Source of the DNA: a bacterium
Lineage (GTDB): Bacteria > Pseudomonadota > Alphaproteobacteria > Rhizobiales > Xanthobacteraceae
Assembly (NCBI GenBank): GCA_029946075.1
Contig: JAQSDT010000098.1
Location: forward strand, 1 to 7,359
Length of the DNA stretch: 7,359 bases
Direction: 5' to 3'
Both the position numbers and the translations under genes were made by a program. The notes below the pieces were generated by a model. That model was not told the origin of the DNA, did not search any database, and saw only the letters and a list, made by a program, of their open reading frames with translations. Every line of letters begins with the position of its first letter. The first letter of the stretch is position 1. Positions 1 to 6,604 of the stretch are shown one piece after another.

Positions 1-328
1 CGACATGGGCGTAGCTCTCATTGTGCAGCGGCCCGAGCAACTCGCCCATGCGCTGGAAGATCGCGGCCAGATAGGCCGCCTTCTCATCCTTGGTGTTGGT
101 GCCTTCGGTGACGTGAACGTCGAGCCAGAAGCTGGCGAGACTCTGTTCGGCGAGCGATTGCCCGCCGGCGAACCAGTCGGCGGCATCGACCGCCTCGACG
201 ATCACGGCGGTCACCTTGGGGTCCTTGCGCAGGATGCGCGCGGTGAGTTCGCTGACGGCGGAGGCGATCTCGGCCTTGAGCGTGGGCGCCTTGCGGACGC
301 TGGAATAGGTCACGGTGATGAGCGGCAT
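1..328 (-). CDS. Tautomerase family protein (4-oxalocrotonate tautomerase-like), 3' end cut by window edge
   Basis: Start at ATG 328-326, preceded by an AGAGGAT Shine-Dalgarno; 109 residues are visible before the left edge. The protein opens MPLITVTY. After Met removal Pro2 would be the N-terminal catalytic base that defines the tautomerase superfamily. Residues 2-60 form one beta-alpha-beta unit ending in DWFAGGQSL, which matches the HFGIGG-type segment of 4-oxalocrotonate tautomerase. A second unit starts near residue 66 (SFWLDVHVTEGTNTKDEK), so this is the longer two-unit form of roughly 130 residues rather than the 62-residue enzyme. Family members interconvert keto and enol forms of unsaturated acids; the substrate here is unknown. 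The gene is divergent from the LysR regulator at 447, which is the likely controller. The family call is firm; any specific reaction is not supported. Confidence 0.85.
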   Translation of the reverse strand, partial: MPLITVTYSSVRKAPTLKAEIASAVSELTARILRKDPKVTAVIVEAVDAADWFAGGQSLAEQSLASFWLDVHVTEGTNTKDEKAAYLAAIFQRMGELLGPLHNESYAHV

Positions 329-351
329 GGTCGTTATCCTCTGAATCTGCT

Positions 352-367
352 GCGCGATCGATCGCGC
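352..367. repeat. Perfect 16-base palindrome in the divergent intergenic region
   Basis: The sequence GCGCGATCGATCGCGC equals its own reverse complement. It lies 24 bases upstream of the tautomerase start, so in the tautomerase transcript it would sit in the 5' leader or near the promoter. It could be a protein-binding site or a chance product of GATC/CGCG-rich sequence; the sequence does not decide between these. Confidence 0.6.
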
Positions 368-404
368 CCGTTACACCTAGACCTTGCCGCATCATTTTGG
401 TATC

Positions 405-429
405 TTATCTATGTTCATAACAGTGATAA
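405..429. promoter_or_regulatory. Interrupted palindrome, candidate LysR operator
   Basis: The arms TTATC (405-409) and GATAA (425-429), with inner arms TGTT (412-415) and AACA (419-422), are all symmetric about position 417. This gives 9 matched pairs out of 12. It is in the AT-rich part of the 118-base gap between the tautomerase and the divergent LysR gene. LysR regulators normally bind interrupted dyads (T-N11-A or ATC-N-GAT type) in exactly this setting and commonly repress themselves while controlling the neighbour. The dyad is seen directly; its role as operator is inference. I could not place convincing -35/-10 boxes on either side. Confidence 0.5.
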
Positions 430-446
430 CGAATCTTGATGATGCC

Positions 447-1295
447 ATGAACACGCTGGATATCGACACCGTCAAGGCGTTCCTGCTGGTCGCCGAACTG
501 CAAAGCTTCACCCGTACCGCCGAGGCGCTGGGCGCGACGCAGGCCGCCGTCAGCATGAAGCTGCAGCGGCTGGAGACAGTGATCGGCAAGCGGCTGGTCG
601 AGCGCTCGCCGCGCGCGGTGACGCTCACCGCCGATGGCGCAGCGTTCCTGCCCCACGCCCGCGCGCTGATCGAGGCGCATGACCGCGCGCTGTCGGGCCC
701 CTCGCCGGCGCGACGGCGACTGACGCTCGGCATTTCCGACCACGCCGCCGGACCGGAATTGGTGCCGCTGCTGGAGCGGCTGCATTCCCTCTCGTCGCAA
801 TTGTCGCTGTCGGTCACGACCGGTTTCTCGCGCGCGATACTGGATGCCTATGATGCCGGCGAGTTCGACGCCGTCGTCGTGCGGCAAGAGGGCAGCCGCC
901 GCGGCGGCGAGATGCTGACCGAAGACGAGTTCGGCTGGTTCGCCGCCAAACGCCTCGCGTGGCGACGCGGCGAGACGCTGCCCCTGGCGGTGCTGGCGCC
1001 GCCATGCGGTGTGCGTGCCTATGCCGTCCGCGCGCTCGACAAAGCGGGCATCGCCTGGAGTGAAAGTTTCGTCGGCGGCGGCGTCATGGCCGTCGCGGCG
1101 GCAGCGCTCGCGGGACTGGCGGTGGCCCCGCTGGCCCGGCGGATCGCACCACTGGGTCTGGTCGATATCGGACCGGCGGCATCGCTGCCGCGGCTCGCCT
1201 CCTCCAGGGTGATGCTGCACTCGAAGGTCAGCGACCCGGCCAAGCTGGCGGCGCTGCGGACGCTGGCCGCGACCTTCCGCAGTACGGTCGCCTGA
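447..1295 (+). CDS. LysR-family transcriptional regulator
   Basis: A 282-residue DNA-binding regulator, close to the usual length of about 300. Residues 5-64 form the winged helix-turn-helix: FLLVAELQSFTRTAEALG followed by TQAAVSMKLQRLE (recognition helix) and the wing GKRLVERSPRAVTLT. A linker helix runs to about residue 85 and a LysR substrate-binding domain covers about 92-280, beginning RRLTLGISDHAAGPELVP. I chose ATG 447 because the helix-turn-helix then starts at the normal distance from the N-terminus. Upstream in-frame starts (TTG 384, ATG 411) would place the candidate operator inside the coding sequence and have no better ribosome site. The ribosome site before 447 is weak. The effector is unknown. 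The divergent tautomerase is the probable target. Family assignment is secure. Confidence 0.93.
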   Translation: MNTLDIDTVKAFLLVAELQSFTRTAEALGATQAAVSMKLQRLETVIGKRLVERSPRAVTLTADGAAFLPHARALIEAHDRALSGPSPARRRLTLGISDHAAGPELVPLLERLHSLSSQLSLSVTTGFSRAILDAYDAGEFDAVVVRQEGSRRGGEMLTEDEFGWFAAKRLAWRRGETLPLAVLAPPCGVRAYAVRALDKAGIAWSESFVGGGVMAVAAAALAGLAVAPLARRIAPLGLVDIGPAASLPRLASSRVMLHSKVSDPAKLAALRTLAATFRSTVA

Positions 1296-1321
1296 CGCGC
1301 TCCAAAAATGTCGGGAAACGC

Positions 1322-1346
1322 GGAACCTTTCCGGGACCCGCGCGTT
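1322..1346 (+). promoter_or_regulatory. EcfG-type general stress response promoter (GGAAC-N16-CGTT)
   Basis: GGAAC at 1322-1326 is followed by a 16-base spacer and CGTT at 1343-1346. This matches exactly the consensus known for the alphaproteobacterial general stress sigma factor EcfG (GGAAC, 16-17 bases, CGTT). Transcription would start near 1353, giving a leader of about 20 bases to the ATG at 1372. The element is in the 76-base gap between the LysR stop and the hybrid kinase, on the correct strand. The match is seen directly; control by EcfG is inferred. Confidence 0.7.
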
Positions 1347-1371
1347 TGCGCCACTTAACCAAGGTCCCGGA

Positions 1372-2901
1372 ATGTTCAAAAAAGACAAGCAGCGGCAACG
1401 GGACCTGTTCGAGAGCGAACGTAATTTCCGACTTCTGGTCGAAGGCGTTACCGACTACGCGCTGTATATGCTGGATCCGACCGGCATCATCACGAGCTGG
1501 AACATCGGCGGCCAGCGCATCAAGGGCTATAAGCCCGACGAAATCATCGGCCGGCATTTCTCCTGCTTCTATACCAAGGTCGACCGCGCCAACGGCAAGC
1601 CGGCCCGCGCCCTGCGCACCGCCGTGGAGCAAGGCCGCTATATCGAGGACGGCTGGCGCGTCCGTAAGGACGGCACCTTCTTCTGGGCCAGCGTCGTCAT
1701 CGACCCAATCTTCGAGGACGGAGAGCTGGTCGGCTTCGCCAAGATCACCCGAGACATCAGCGAGCGCCGCGAGGCGGAACTCGGGCTGCAGCGGATGCAG
1801 CAGCAGCTCGCGGAATCGCAGAAGCTCGACGCCCTCGGCCAGCTGACCGGCGGCGTGGCCCACGATTTCAACAATCTGCTGATGGTCATCAGCGGCAGCC
1901 TTCATACGCTCAGGCGCGGCATCGGCCACGACGCAAAGCACGAGCGCGCGATCGCGGCGATCGAGGCCGCAACCAAACGCGGCGCGGCGCTGACTAGCCA
2001 GTTGCTGACATTCGCGCGGCGGCAGAGCGTCAATCCGCAGGCGGTCGACGTCACGACGCGCATCAATGCGGTCCGCGCGGTGCTCGATACCGGCGTCGGC
2101 AGTGCCGCCAAATTGCAGTTCGACATCGACCGCGACGTCTGGCCCGTGATGGTCGACGTCACCGAACTCGAGACGGCGCTGGTCAACCTCGTGATCAATG
2201 CCCGCGACGCCATGGCCGATGGCGGCACGATCACGATATCCACTCACAATGCGACGCTCCGGGACGAGCCGGATGGAGCTGCCGGCGACTATGTCGCGAT
2301 CTCGGTTGCGGATACCGGCGCCGGCATCCCGCCCGACGTGCTGACCAGGGTCTTCGATCCGTTCTTCACCACCAAGCCGATCGGCAAGGGCACCGGCCTC
2401 GGCCTGTCGCAGGTGCACGGCTTCACGCATCAGGCGGGCGGAACGGTCCGGGTCGAAAGCGAACTCGGCAAGGGCACCAGGGTGACCATCCTGCTCCCGC
2501 GCAGGGACGTCAGCCTGCCGGACGAGACGGTTCGGGCCGTCGAGGCCGGCGGGACCGGCACCGTGCTGCTGGTGGAAGACAACCCGGATGTCGCCGTCGT
2601 CAGCACCAACCTGCTCGAACAGCTCGGCTACACCGTCCGCAGGGTGGCCAACGCCGAGGCCGCGCTCCGCGAAATCGAACAGGACGGAATCGACCTGGTG
2701 TTCTCGGACATCATCATGCCCGGGAAGATGGATGGCCTCGGCCTCGCGCGGCACCTGAAGGCAACCCGGCCCGAACTGCCGATCCTGCTCGCAACCGGCT
2801 ACAGCGATGCGACGGCGAATGTGAGCGGCGATTTTCCGATTTTGCGCAAGCCTTACGAAATTCACGAGCTCAGCCAGGCGATCGCGAAACTGCCGCGGTA
2901 G
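1372..2901 (+). CDS. Soluble PAS hybrid histidine kinase with C-terminal receiver domain
   Basis: A 509-residue cytoplasmic sensor kinase. ATG 1372 has AAGG at 1361-1364, seven bases upstream; no other in-frame start is nearby. No membrane segment or signal peptide is visible. A PAS domain covers about 15-133 (FRLLVEGVTDYALYMLDPTG ... GFAKITRDISERR). The HisKA dimerisation/phosphotransfer helix has the H-box LTGGVAHDFNNLL with His164 as predicted phosphoacceptor. The ATPase domain spans about 262-377 with N-box NLVINARDAM (Asn276), G1 DTGAGIP (Asp314) and G2 GKGTGLGL (339-345). The receiver spans about 397-508 with acidic pocket E402/D403, phosphoacceptor Asp446, Thr475 and Lys493, all intact. 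Phosphate should pass from His164 to Asp446 and perhaps on to an unlinked phosphotransfer protein. No output regulator is adjacent. It is not HWE-type, unlike many PhyR-controlling kinases. The PAS ligand is unknown, and no FixL-type heme histidine or LOV cysteine motif was recognised. Confidence 0.93.
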   Translation: MFKKDKQRQRDLFESERNFRLLVEGVTDYALYMLDPTGIITSWNIGGQRIKGYKPDEIIGRHFSCFYTKVDRANGKPARALRTAVEQGRYIEDGWRVRKDGTFFWASVVIDPIFEDGELVGFAKITRDISERREAELGLQRMQQQLAESQKLDALGQLTGGVAHDFNNLLMVISGSLHTLRRGIGHDAKHERAIAAIEAATKRGAALTSQLLTFARRQSVNPQAVDVTTRINAVRAVLDTGVGSAAKLQFDIDRDVWPVMVDVTELETALVNLVINARDAMADGGTITISTHNATLRDEPDGAAGDYVAISVADTGAGIPPDVLTRVFDPFFTTKPIGKGTGLGLSQVHGFTHQAGGTVRVESELGKGTRVTILLPRRDVSLPDETVRAVEAGGTGTVLLVEDNPDVAVVSTNLLEQLGYTVRRVANAEAALREIEQDGIDLVFSDIIMPGKMDGLGLARHLKATRPELPILLATGYSDATANVSGDFPILRKPYEIHELSQAIAKLPR

Positions 2902-3100
2902 CCGTCAAGCCGGGCCGACCCGAAACTGGCCCCGTGTGTCGCCCCTTGGAGCGACCGATTTCAAGTTCCCGGGAACCCGGCCGACCACCGCCTACCCGTT
3001 CTTTTCCTGATAGAATTGTTAACGGCTTCGGCACCTCTCTCCCGGTAGATTCCGGCTTGCGAAACCGTCCGACGGGGCGGTTCGTCTATCAAGGCGTTGG
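2902..3100 (+). other. Intergenic region upstream of the diguanylate cyclase
   Basis: This 199-base gap between the kinase stop and the cyclase start holds no supportable gene. It contains a perfect 12-base palindrome GTTCCCGGGAAC (2965-2976), and a possible -10-like TAGAAT (3011-3016) without a good -35 partner. The ribosome site AAGG at 3091-3094 is six bases before the ATG at 3101. The gap suggests the cyclase has its own promoter, but I cannot assign one. Confidence 0.4.
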
Positions 3101-5047
3101 ATGCCCAATCGAACCATCCCAGACCCCGGCGGGCCGTTCCGCCGCGTATCTCCAGCGGCCGTCGTGATCGCGTTCGCGCTGGTCATGACGGCGTGCATCC
3201 TCGGCGTCGTGGTCTGGAAAGCGCTCGAGGCGAAAACGCAGACGCTCGATCGCGGCCAGACCGACATCCAGAATCTGGCGCATTCGCTGGCCGATCATGC
3301 CTCGCATACGATCCAGTCGGCCGACATTGCGATGGCCGGCATGGTCGATCTGCTCAAGTACCGGAGTCCTCTCGCCGAGCGGTTCAACCAGTACCTCGCC
3401 GACACCGTCAGTTCGCTGCCGCAAATTCGCGAGATCGGCGTGCTCGATGCCGACGGCAAATGGCTGTACTCGTCGCTGCCGCAGACGCCGACGCACAGCA
3501 ACTCCGACCGGAACTATTTCATCCATCATCGCGACACGCCCGGAAGCGGGCTGCGCATCAACGAGCCCCTGCAATCGCGCCTGACCGGCCGTTCCACGAT
3601 CATTCTGTCGAAGCGCATCGACGGGCTCGACGGCAGCTTCGCCGGCGTTCTGACCGCCGCGATCGACAGCGACTATTTCAACCGCTTCTACCGCACGTTC
3701 CAGCTCGGCCCCGACGGCGGCATCACCCTGATCCGCAATGACGGCATTGTCCTGATCCGCTGGCCGATGTCCGACAAGTACATGGATTTTTCCCGAACCG
3801 ACCTGTTCACGCGATATCTCAGTCTCAGTTCGCTCGGCTACTACAAGATCGTCTCGCCGTTCGACGGCATTGCGAAGTATTTCGGCTACGAGGAAACGCC
3901 GCACTATCCGGCGCTCGTCACCGTCTCGATGACCGAAGACTGGCTGCTCGCCAACTGGTGGAGGGCATTGCGGACCGATGCCGTCGTGGCGGGGGTACTG
4001 CTCTGCATGATCCTGCTGCTGGCCGCCCTGCTCCTCTTCCAGTTCCGCTTCCGCCTCAAGACGGAACTCGCGCTGCGCGAGCGCGAGGCGCACTACCGCC
4101 TGCTCGCCAACAACATCGCCGACATCATCATCCTGATCGATGCCCGCGGCCGGATCCGTTACGTCTCGCAATCCGTCGAATCCGTCACCGGGCTGATGCC
4201 GAAGGATTTGATGGGCAAGTCCTGCTTCGACATGATGCATCGCGACGATCGCGCAGGCGTCCAGGCCGCGACCGCCCGGCTGGTCGGCGGCGACGCCGTC
4301 AGCACGGTCGCGTTCCGCACCAGCCGCGCCGACGGCACGCTGGCGTGGGTCGAAAGCAAGTTCAAGCAGGCTTCCGTCACCGACGATCCGGCGCGGACGG
4401 AGTTTCTCTGCGTGATCCGAGACGTTACCGAACGCAAGCGGATGGAGGACGAGTTGACCCAGCTCAACCGCCGCCTCACCCAGCTTGCCGCCACCGACGG
4501 CCTCACCGGCCTCACCAACCGGCGCACCTTCGACAGCTTCCTGCGCCGCGAATACGAGGCGCACGGGCAGATTTCGGTGCTGCTGTTCGATATCGACAAT
4601 TTCAAAGGCTACAACGACACCTACGGGCATCAGGCCGGCGACCGCTGCCTGCAGGCCGTCGCAAAGGTGATCGGCGATGCGACCTCCGATACCCCTGGCC
4701 TGTCCGCCCGCTACGGCGGCGAGGAATTCGCCGTGGTGCTGCCCAACGTGTCGGAAGACGGCGCACTGAAGGCCGCCGAAGCCATCCGGCTGACGGTTCG
4801 CGCGCTGGGCATTCCCAATACCGCCGCCAGCCGCGGCTACATCACCATCAGCGCGGGCGTCGCCTCCCGATCGCGTTCGACGCTGAACGAGGCTGCGCTG
4901 GTCGGCGAATCCGATGCGGCGCTCTATGAGGCCAAACGCCTCGGCCGCAACCGCAGCGTCGTGTATTCGTCAGGCGACCTGCAATATGTCGAAACCGGCT
5001 CGATCCAGCACGACGGCGAACTGGCGCCGGGCGAGAAGGCACGTTAA
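3101..5047 (+). CDS. Membrane-bound sensory diguanylate cyclase (periplasmic Cache-like, PAS, GGDEF)
   Basis: A 648-residue inner-membrane enzyme predicted to make cyclic di-GMP from two GTP. Membrane helix 1 is about residues 19-40 and helix 2 about 294-315. The 250 residues between them are periplasmic and look like a double-Cache ligand sensor (SSLPQIREIGVLDADGKWLY near 104-123; RNYFIHHRDTPGSGLRINEP near 137-156). A cytoplasmic PAS domain follows at about 330-446, ending FLCVIRDVTERKRMEDEL, then a short coiled linker. The GGDEF domain (about 462-622) begins DGLTGLTNRR at 466, has metal residues in FDIDNFK (Asp497) and the signature GGEEF at 539-543, so it should be active. The inhibitory RxxD I-site expected at 530-533 reads DTPG and is absent. 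There is no EAL domain. AAGG six bases before the ATG supports the start. The Cache ligand is unknown. Confidence 0.93.
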   Translation: MPNRTIPDPGGPFRRVSPAAVVIAFALVMTACILGVVVWKALEAKTQTLDRGQTDIQNLAHSLADHASHTIQSADIAMAGMVDLLKYRSPLAERFNQYLADTVSSLPQIREIGVLDADGKWLYSSLPQTPTHSNSDRNYFIHHRDTPGSGLRINEPLQSRLTGRSTIILSKRIDGLDGSFAGVLTAAIDSDYFNRFYRTFQLGPDGGITLIRNDGIVLIRWPMSDKYMDFSRTDLFTRYLSLSSLGYYKIVSPFDGIAKYFGYEETPHYPALVTVSMTEDWLLANWWRALRTDAVVAGVLLCMILLLAALLLFQFRFRLKTELALREREAHYRLLANNIADIIILIDARGRIRYVSQSVESVTGLMPKDLMGKSCFDMMHRDDRAGVQAATARLVGGDAVSTVAFRTSRADGTLAWVESKFKQASVTDDPARTEFLCVIRDVTERKRMEDELTQLNRRLTQLAATDGLTGLTNRRTFDSFLRREYEAHGQISVLLFDIDNFKGYNDTYGHQAGDRCLQAVAKVIGDATSDTPGLSARYGGEEFAVVLPNVSEDGALKAAEAIRLTVRALGIPNTAASRGYITISAGVASRSRSTLNEAALVGESDAALYEAKRLGRNRSVVYSSGDLQYVETGSIQHDGELAPGEKAR

Positions 5048-5069
5048 CCGTCATCTCACAGGACATCCC

Positions 5070-5216
5070 CGTCATCCTGAGGTGCCCGCGCAGCGCGCGG
5101 GCCTCGAAGGATGAATCGGCCCGCGGCCCATCCTTCGAGGCTCGCCCAGCGGTGCAAATGCACCGCAAGGCTCGCACCTCCAGCGACAACGGCAAAGCCG
5201 TTGCGCGGGGATGGCG
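5070..5216. repeat. Dispersed hairpin-rich intergenic repeat between convergent genes
   Basis: The element is bounded by imperfect terminal inverted repeats CGTCATCC (5070-5077) and GGATGGCG (5209-5216, 7 of 8 matching). Inside are an 8-bp stem (5084-5091 with 5095-5102, 3-base loop), a perfect 12-bp inverted repeat (CCTCGAAGGATG 5102-5113 with 5129-5140), a 7-bp stem (5149-5155 with 5160-5166, loop AAAT) and another 7-bp stem (5187-5193 with 5197-5203, loop AAA). It resembles repeats I remember from many Bradyrhizobium and Rhodopseudomonas intergenic regions. It lies 22 bases after the cyclase stop and 38 bases from the end of the opposing gene, so it may act as a bidirectional terminator, although no U-tract follows the stems. 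It encodes no protein. Confidence 0.75.
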
Positions 5217-5254
5217 ACTTTATTCGCGGTGACTCACGGACTGTAAAATTATCC

Positions 5255-5395
5255 CTACTTCGCACCCGGCCGCCACGACAGATCGTCCGACCACAGATAG
5301 ATCGCAATGGCTGCCAGGCACATCGCGACGCCGATCCAGAACATCGGCGAGTGATGGATCGGCCTCGAGGCCCGCTCGGAGTTCTTCGCGTTCAT
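5255..5395 (-). CDS. 46-residue single-span membrane protein, function unknown
   Basis: The start is ATG 5395-5393, with a strong GAGGTG ribosome site (complement of 5402-5407) six bases away. The stop is TAG at 5257-5255. A basic N-terminus (about 1-17, with Lys, Arg and His) is followed by one hydrophobic helix at about 18-34 (MFWIGVAMCLAAIAIYLW) and a short tail with Asp-Asp. This predicts N-terminus in the cytoplasm and C-terminus in the periplasm. It begins 17 bases after the acylphosphatase stop, so it is probably the last gene of that operon. I do not recognise a named family. The ribosome site, tight spacing and coherent membrane segment support it as a real gene. A longer in-frame reading from 5530 overlaps acylphosphatase and is unlikely. 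Confidence 0.7.
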   Translation of the reverse strand: MNAKNSERASRPIHHSPMFWIGVAMCLAAIAIYLWSDDLSWRPGAK

Positions 5396-5412
5396 TTGGT
5401 TCACCTCGCCCG

Positions 5413-5712
5413 TCAGATCGTCGGCAGCACCGAGAAGCGTTCTCCTGGCTGCTGCAGGTTCAACATGTCCGGCCCGGCAGTCTCGTCGTTGACGGCGTCT
5501 ACCTGCGCCAGCATCGGCCCCTGCCGGCACGCGGCGACCATGGCTTCGACCACATCGGCGGGACCGGCGAACAGCGCCTCGACGCTGCCGTCACGACGAT
5601 TGCGCACCCAGCCCTGGAGATCGCGCGCCCGCGCCTGATGATCGACAAAGGCCCGGTAGCCGACGCCCTGCACCCGGCCACGAATCCTGACGTGGCGGAT
5701 CGCGCCGCTCAT
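5413..5712 (-). CDS. acyP: Acylphosphatase
   Basis: A 99-residue cytoplasmic enzyme that hydrolyses the carboxyl-phosphate bond of acyl phosphates (EC 3.6.1.7). The size is normal for the family. The signature GRVQGVGYRAF lies at residues 12-22, with catalytic Arg20 that holds the phosphate. The second motif GWVRNRRDGSVEALFAG (34-50) carries catalytic Asn38. Both key residues are present, so it should be active. Its ATG follows the oxaloacetate decarboxylase stop by a single base (TGA-A-ATG), which indicates translational coupling; its own ribosome site is only a weak GAAGAAG inside the upstream gene. The 46-residue membrane protein follows closely. Association with an upstream biotin-dependent carboxylase may be functional, but that is inference. 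Confidence 0.94.
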   Translation of the reverse strand: MSGAIRHVRIRGRVQGVGYRAFVDHQARARDLQGWVRNRRDGSVEALFAGPADVVEAMVAACRQGPMLAQVDAVNDETAGPDMLNLQQPGERFSVLPTI

Positions 5713-5713
5713 T

Positions 5714-6580
5714 TCACTTCTTCAGCCCGAGGAAGTCGGCCGAGCGCGCCTTCACAGCGGCCTCGCGCATGGCGCGGCCGGTGAGTTCGGCGGATGCCAG
5801 CCCCTCCAGGCTCTTCGGCGACGCGCCGTCGCGCAGCGCTTTCAGCGTCTCGTAGACGGCCTGCGTCGCAGCGGCGAACGGCGCGTGGCCCTGCAGCGCG
5901 ATCCGGACGCGCTGACTGCCGAGATAATCCGGCGCGGTCATTTCCTCCGGCGCGCCGCCGAGCACGATCGGCAGCCGCGTCGCCGCCGAAATCGCTTCCA
6001 GCTCGCCGCGATCCTTGATGCCGGTGAAGAACAGCCCGTCGACGCCGGTCGCCTCATAGGCCTGCGCGCGCGCGATGGCGTCGTCGAGGCCGGTGATCGA
6101 TACGGCGCCCGTGCGCCCGAGGATGACGAGCGAGGGATCGCCGCGGCCGTCGAGCGCGGCCTTCATCTTGCCGACGCCCTCTTCGAGCGAAATCAGCTGC
6201 GTCTTGCTCTGCCCGAACGCCGGCGGCAGCAGCGTGTCCTCGATCGTCAGGCCCGCGGCGCCGGCCGCTTCGAGTTCCTGCACGGTGCGGCGGACATTGA
6301 GCGCGTTGCCATAGCCGTGATCGGCATCGACCAGCACAGGCAGTGCGGCCGCCCGCGACATCCGCCGCATCTGTTCGCAAAGCTCGGTCAGCGTGATCAG
6401 CGCAATGTCGGGATCGCCGAGCACGGCCAGCGAGGCGACCGAGCCGCCGAACATGCCGAGCTCGAAGCCGAGGTCTTCGGCGATCCGGATCGAGGTCGCG
6501 TCATAGACGGAGCCGGGTCGGATGCAACTGGAGCCGGTAAGGATGGAACGCAGTTTCTCTCGGCGCTGACGGAAAGCCAT
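5714..6580 (-). CDS. Oxaloacetate decarboxylase, PEP mutase/isocitrate lyase superfamily
   Basis: A 288-residue cytoplasmic TIM-barrel enzyme predicted to convert oxaloacetate to pyruvate and CO2 with a divalent metal. It aligns by eye along its full length with the Pseudomonas PA4872 class of about 289 residues: GMFGGSVASLAVLG (42-55), the metal-binding motif VDADHGYGNALN (84-95, Asp85), IEDTLLPP (113-120), LGRTGA (154-159, Arg156) and ALQGHAPF (228-235, His232). Ser47, Asp85, Arg156 and His232 match the active-site positions I remember for that class (Ser50, Asp88, Arg159, His235). This favours decarboxylase over PEP mutase or methylisocitrate lyase. The lyase KKCGH signature is missing. 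I chose ATG 6580 because GAGG is five bases upstream and the family begins there. In-frame sequence further upstream runs into a dispersed repeat. Acylphosphatase follows by one base. Confidence 0.85.
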   Translation of the reverse strand: MAFRQRREKLRSILTGSSCIRPGSVYDATSIRIAEDLGFELGMFGGSVASLAVLGDPDIALITLTELCEQMRRMSRAAALPVLVDADHGYGNALNVRRTVQELEAAGAAGLTIEDTLLPPAFGQSKTQLISLEEGVGKMKAALDGRGDPSLVILGRTGAVSITGLDDAIARAQAYEATGVDGLFFTGIKDRGELEAISAATRLPIVLGGAPEEMTAPDYLGSQRVRIALQGHAPFAAATQAVYETLKALRDGASPKSLEGLASAELTGRAMREAAVKARSADFLGLKK

Positions 6581-6604
6581 GATGCCCTCAGTTCTAACGG
6601 CCGC

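Noticed and set aside
5..439. Plus-strand open frame opposite the tautomerase
   Set aside because: The minus strand gives a tautomerase with catalytic Pro2 and a ribosome site; the plus frame shows no domain.
1319..1342. Hairpin (CGCGG with CCGCG) after the LysR stop as a terminator
   Set aside because: The stem is only 5 bp plus 2 bp across an internal loop, no T-run follows, and it overlaps the much better supported promoter.
1411..1770. The kinase PAS domain as a FixL-like oxygen sensor or LOV photoreceptor
   Set aside because: I see neither the heme-ligand histidine context of FixL nor the NCRFLQ-type cysteine motif of LOV domains.
2972..3000. A second possible EcfG promoter, GGAAC at 2972 and CGTT at 2997, before the diguanylate cyclase
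   Set aside because: The spacer is 20 bases, outside the 16-17 range known for this sigma factor.
405..4630. Long open frames antisense to the LysR, kinase and cyclase genes (about 405-1388, 1228-2865 and 3089-4630, minus strand)
   Set aside because: They are opposite to clear genes with intact domain motifs, their translations are rich in Arg, Ala, Asp and Gly without recognisable domains, and such frames are expected in GC-rich DNA.
5111..5638. Plus-strand open frame across the repeat and the acylphosphatase region
   Set aside because: It begins inside a dispersed repeat, runs antisense to the small protein and acylphosphatase, and shows no domain.
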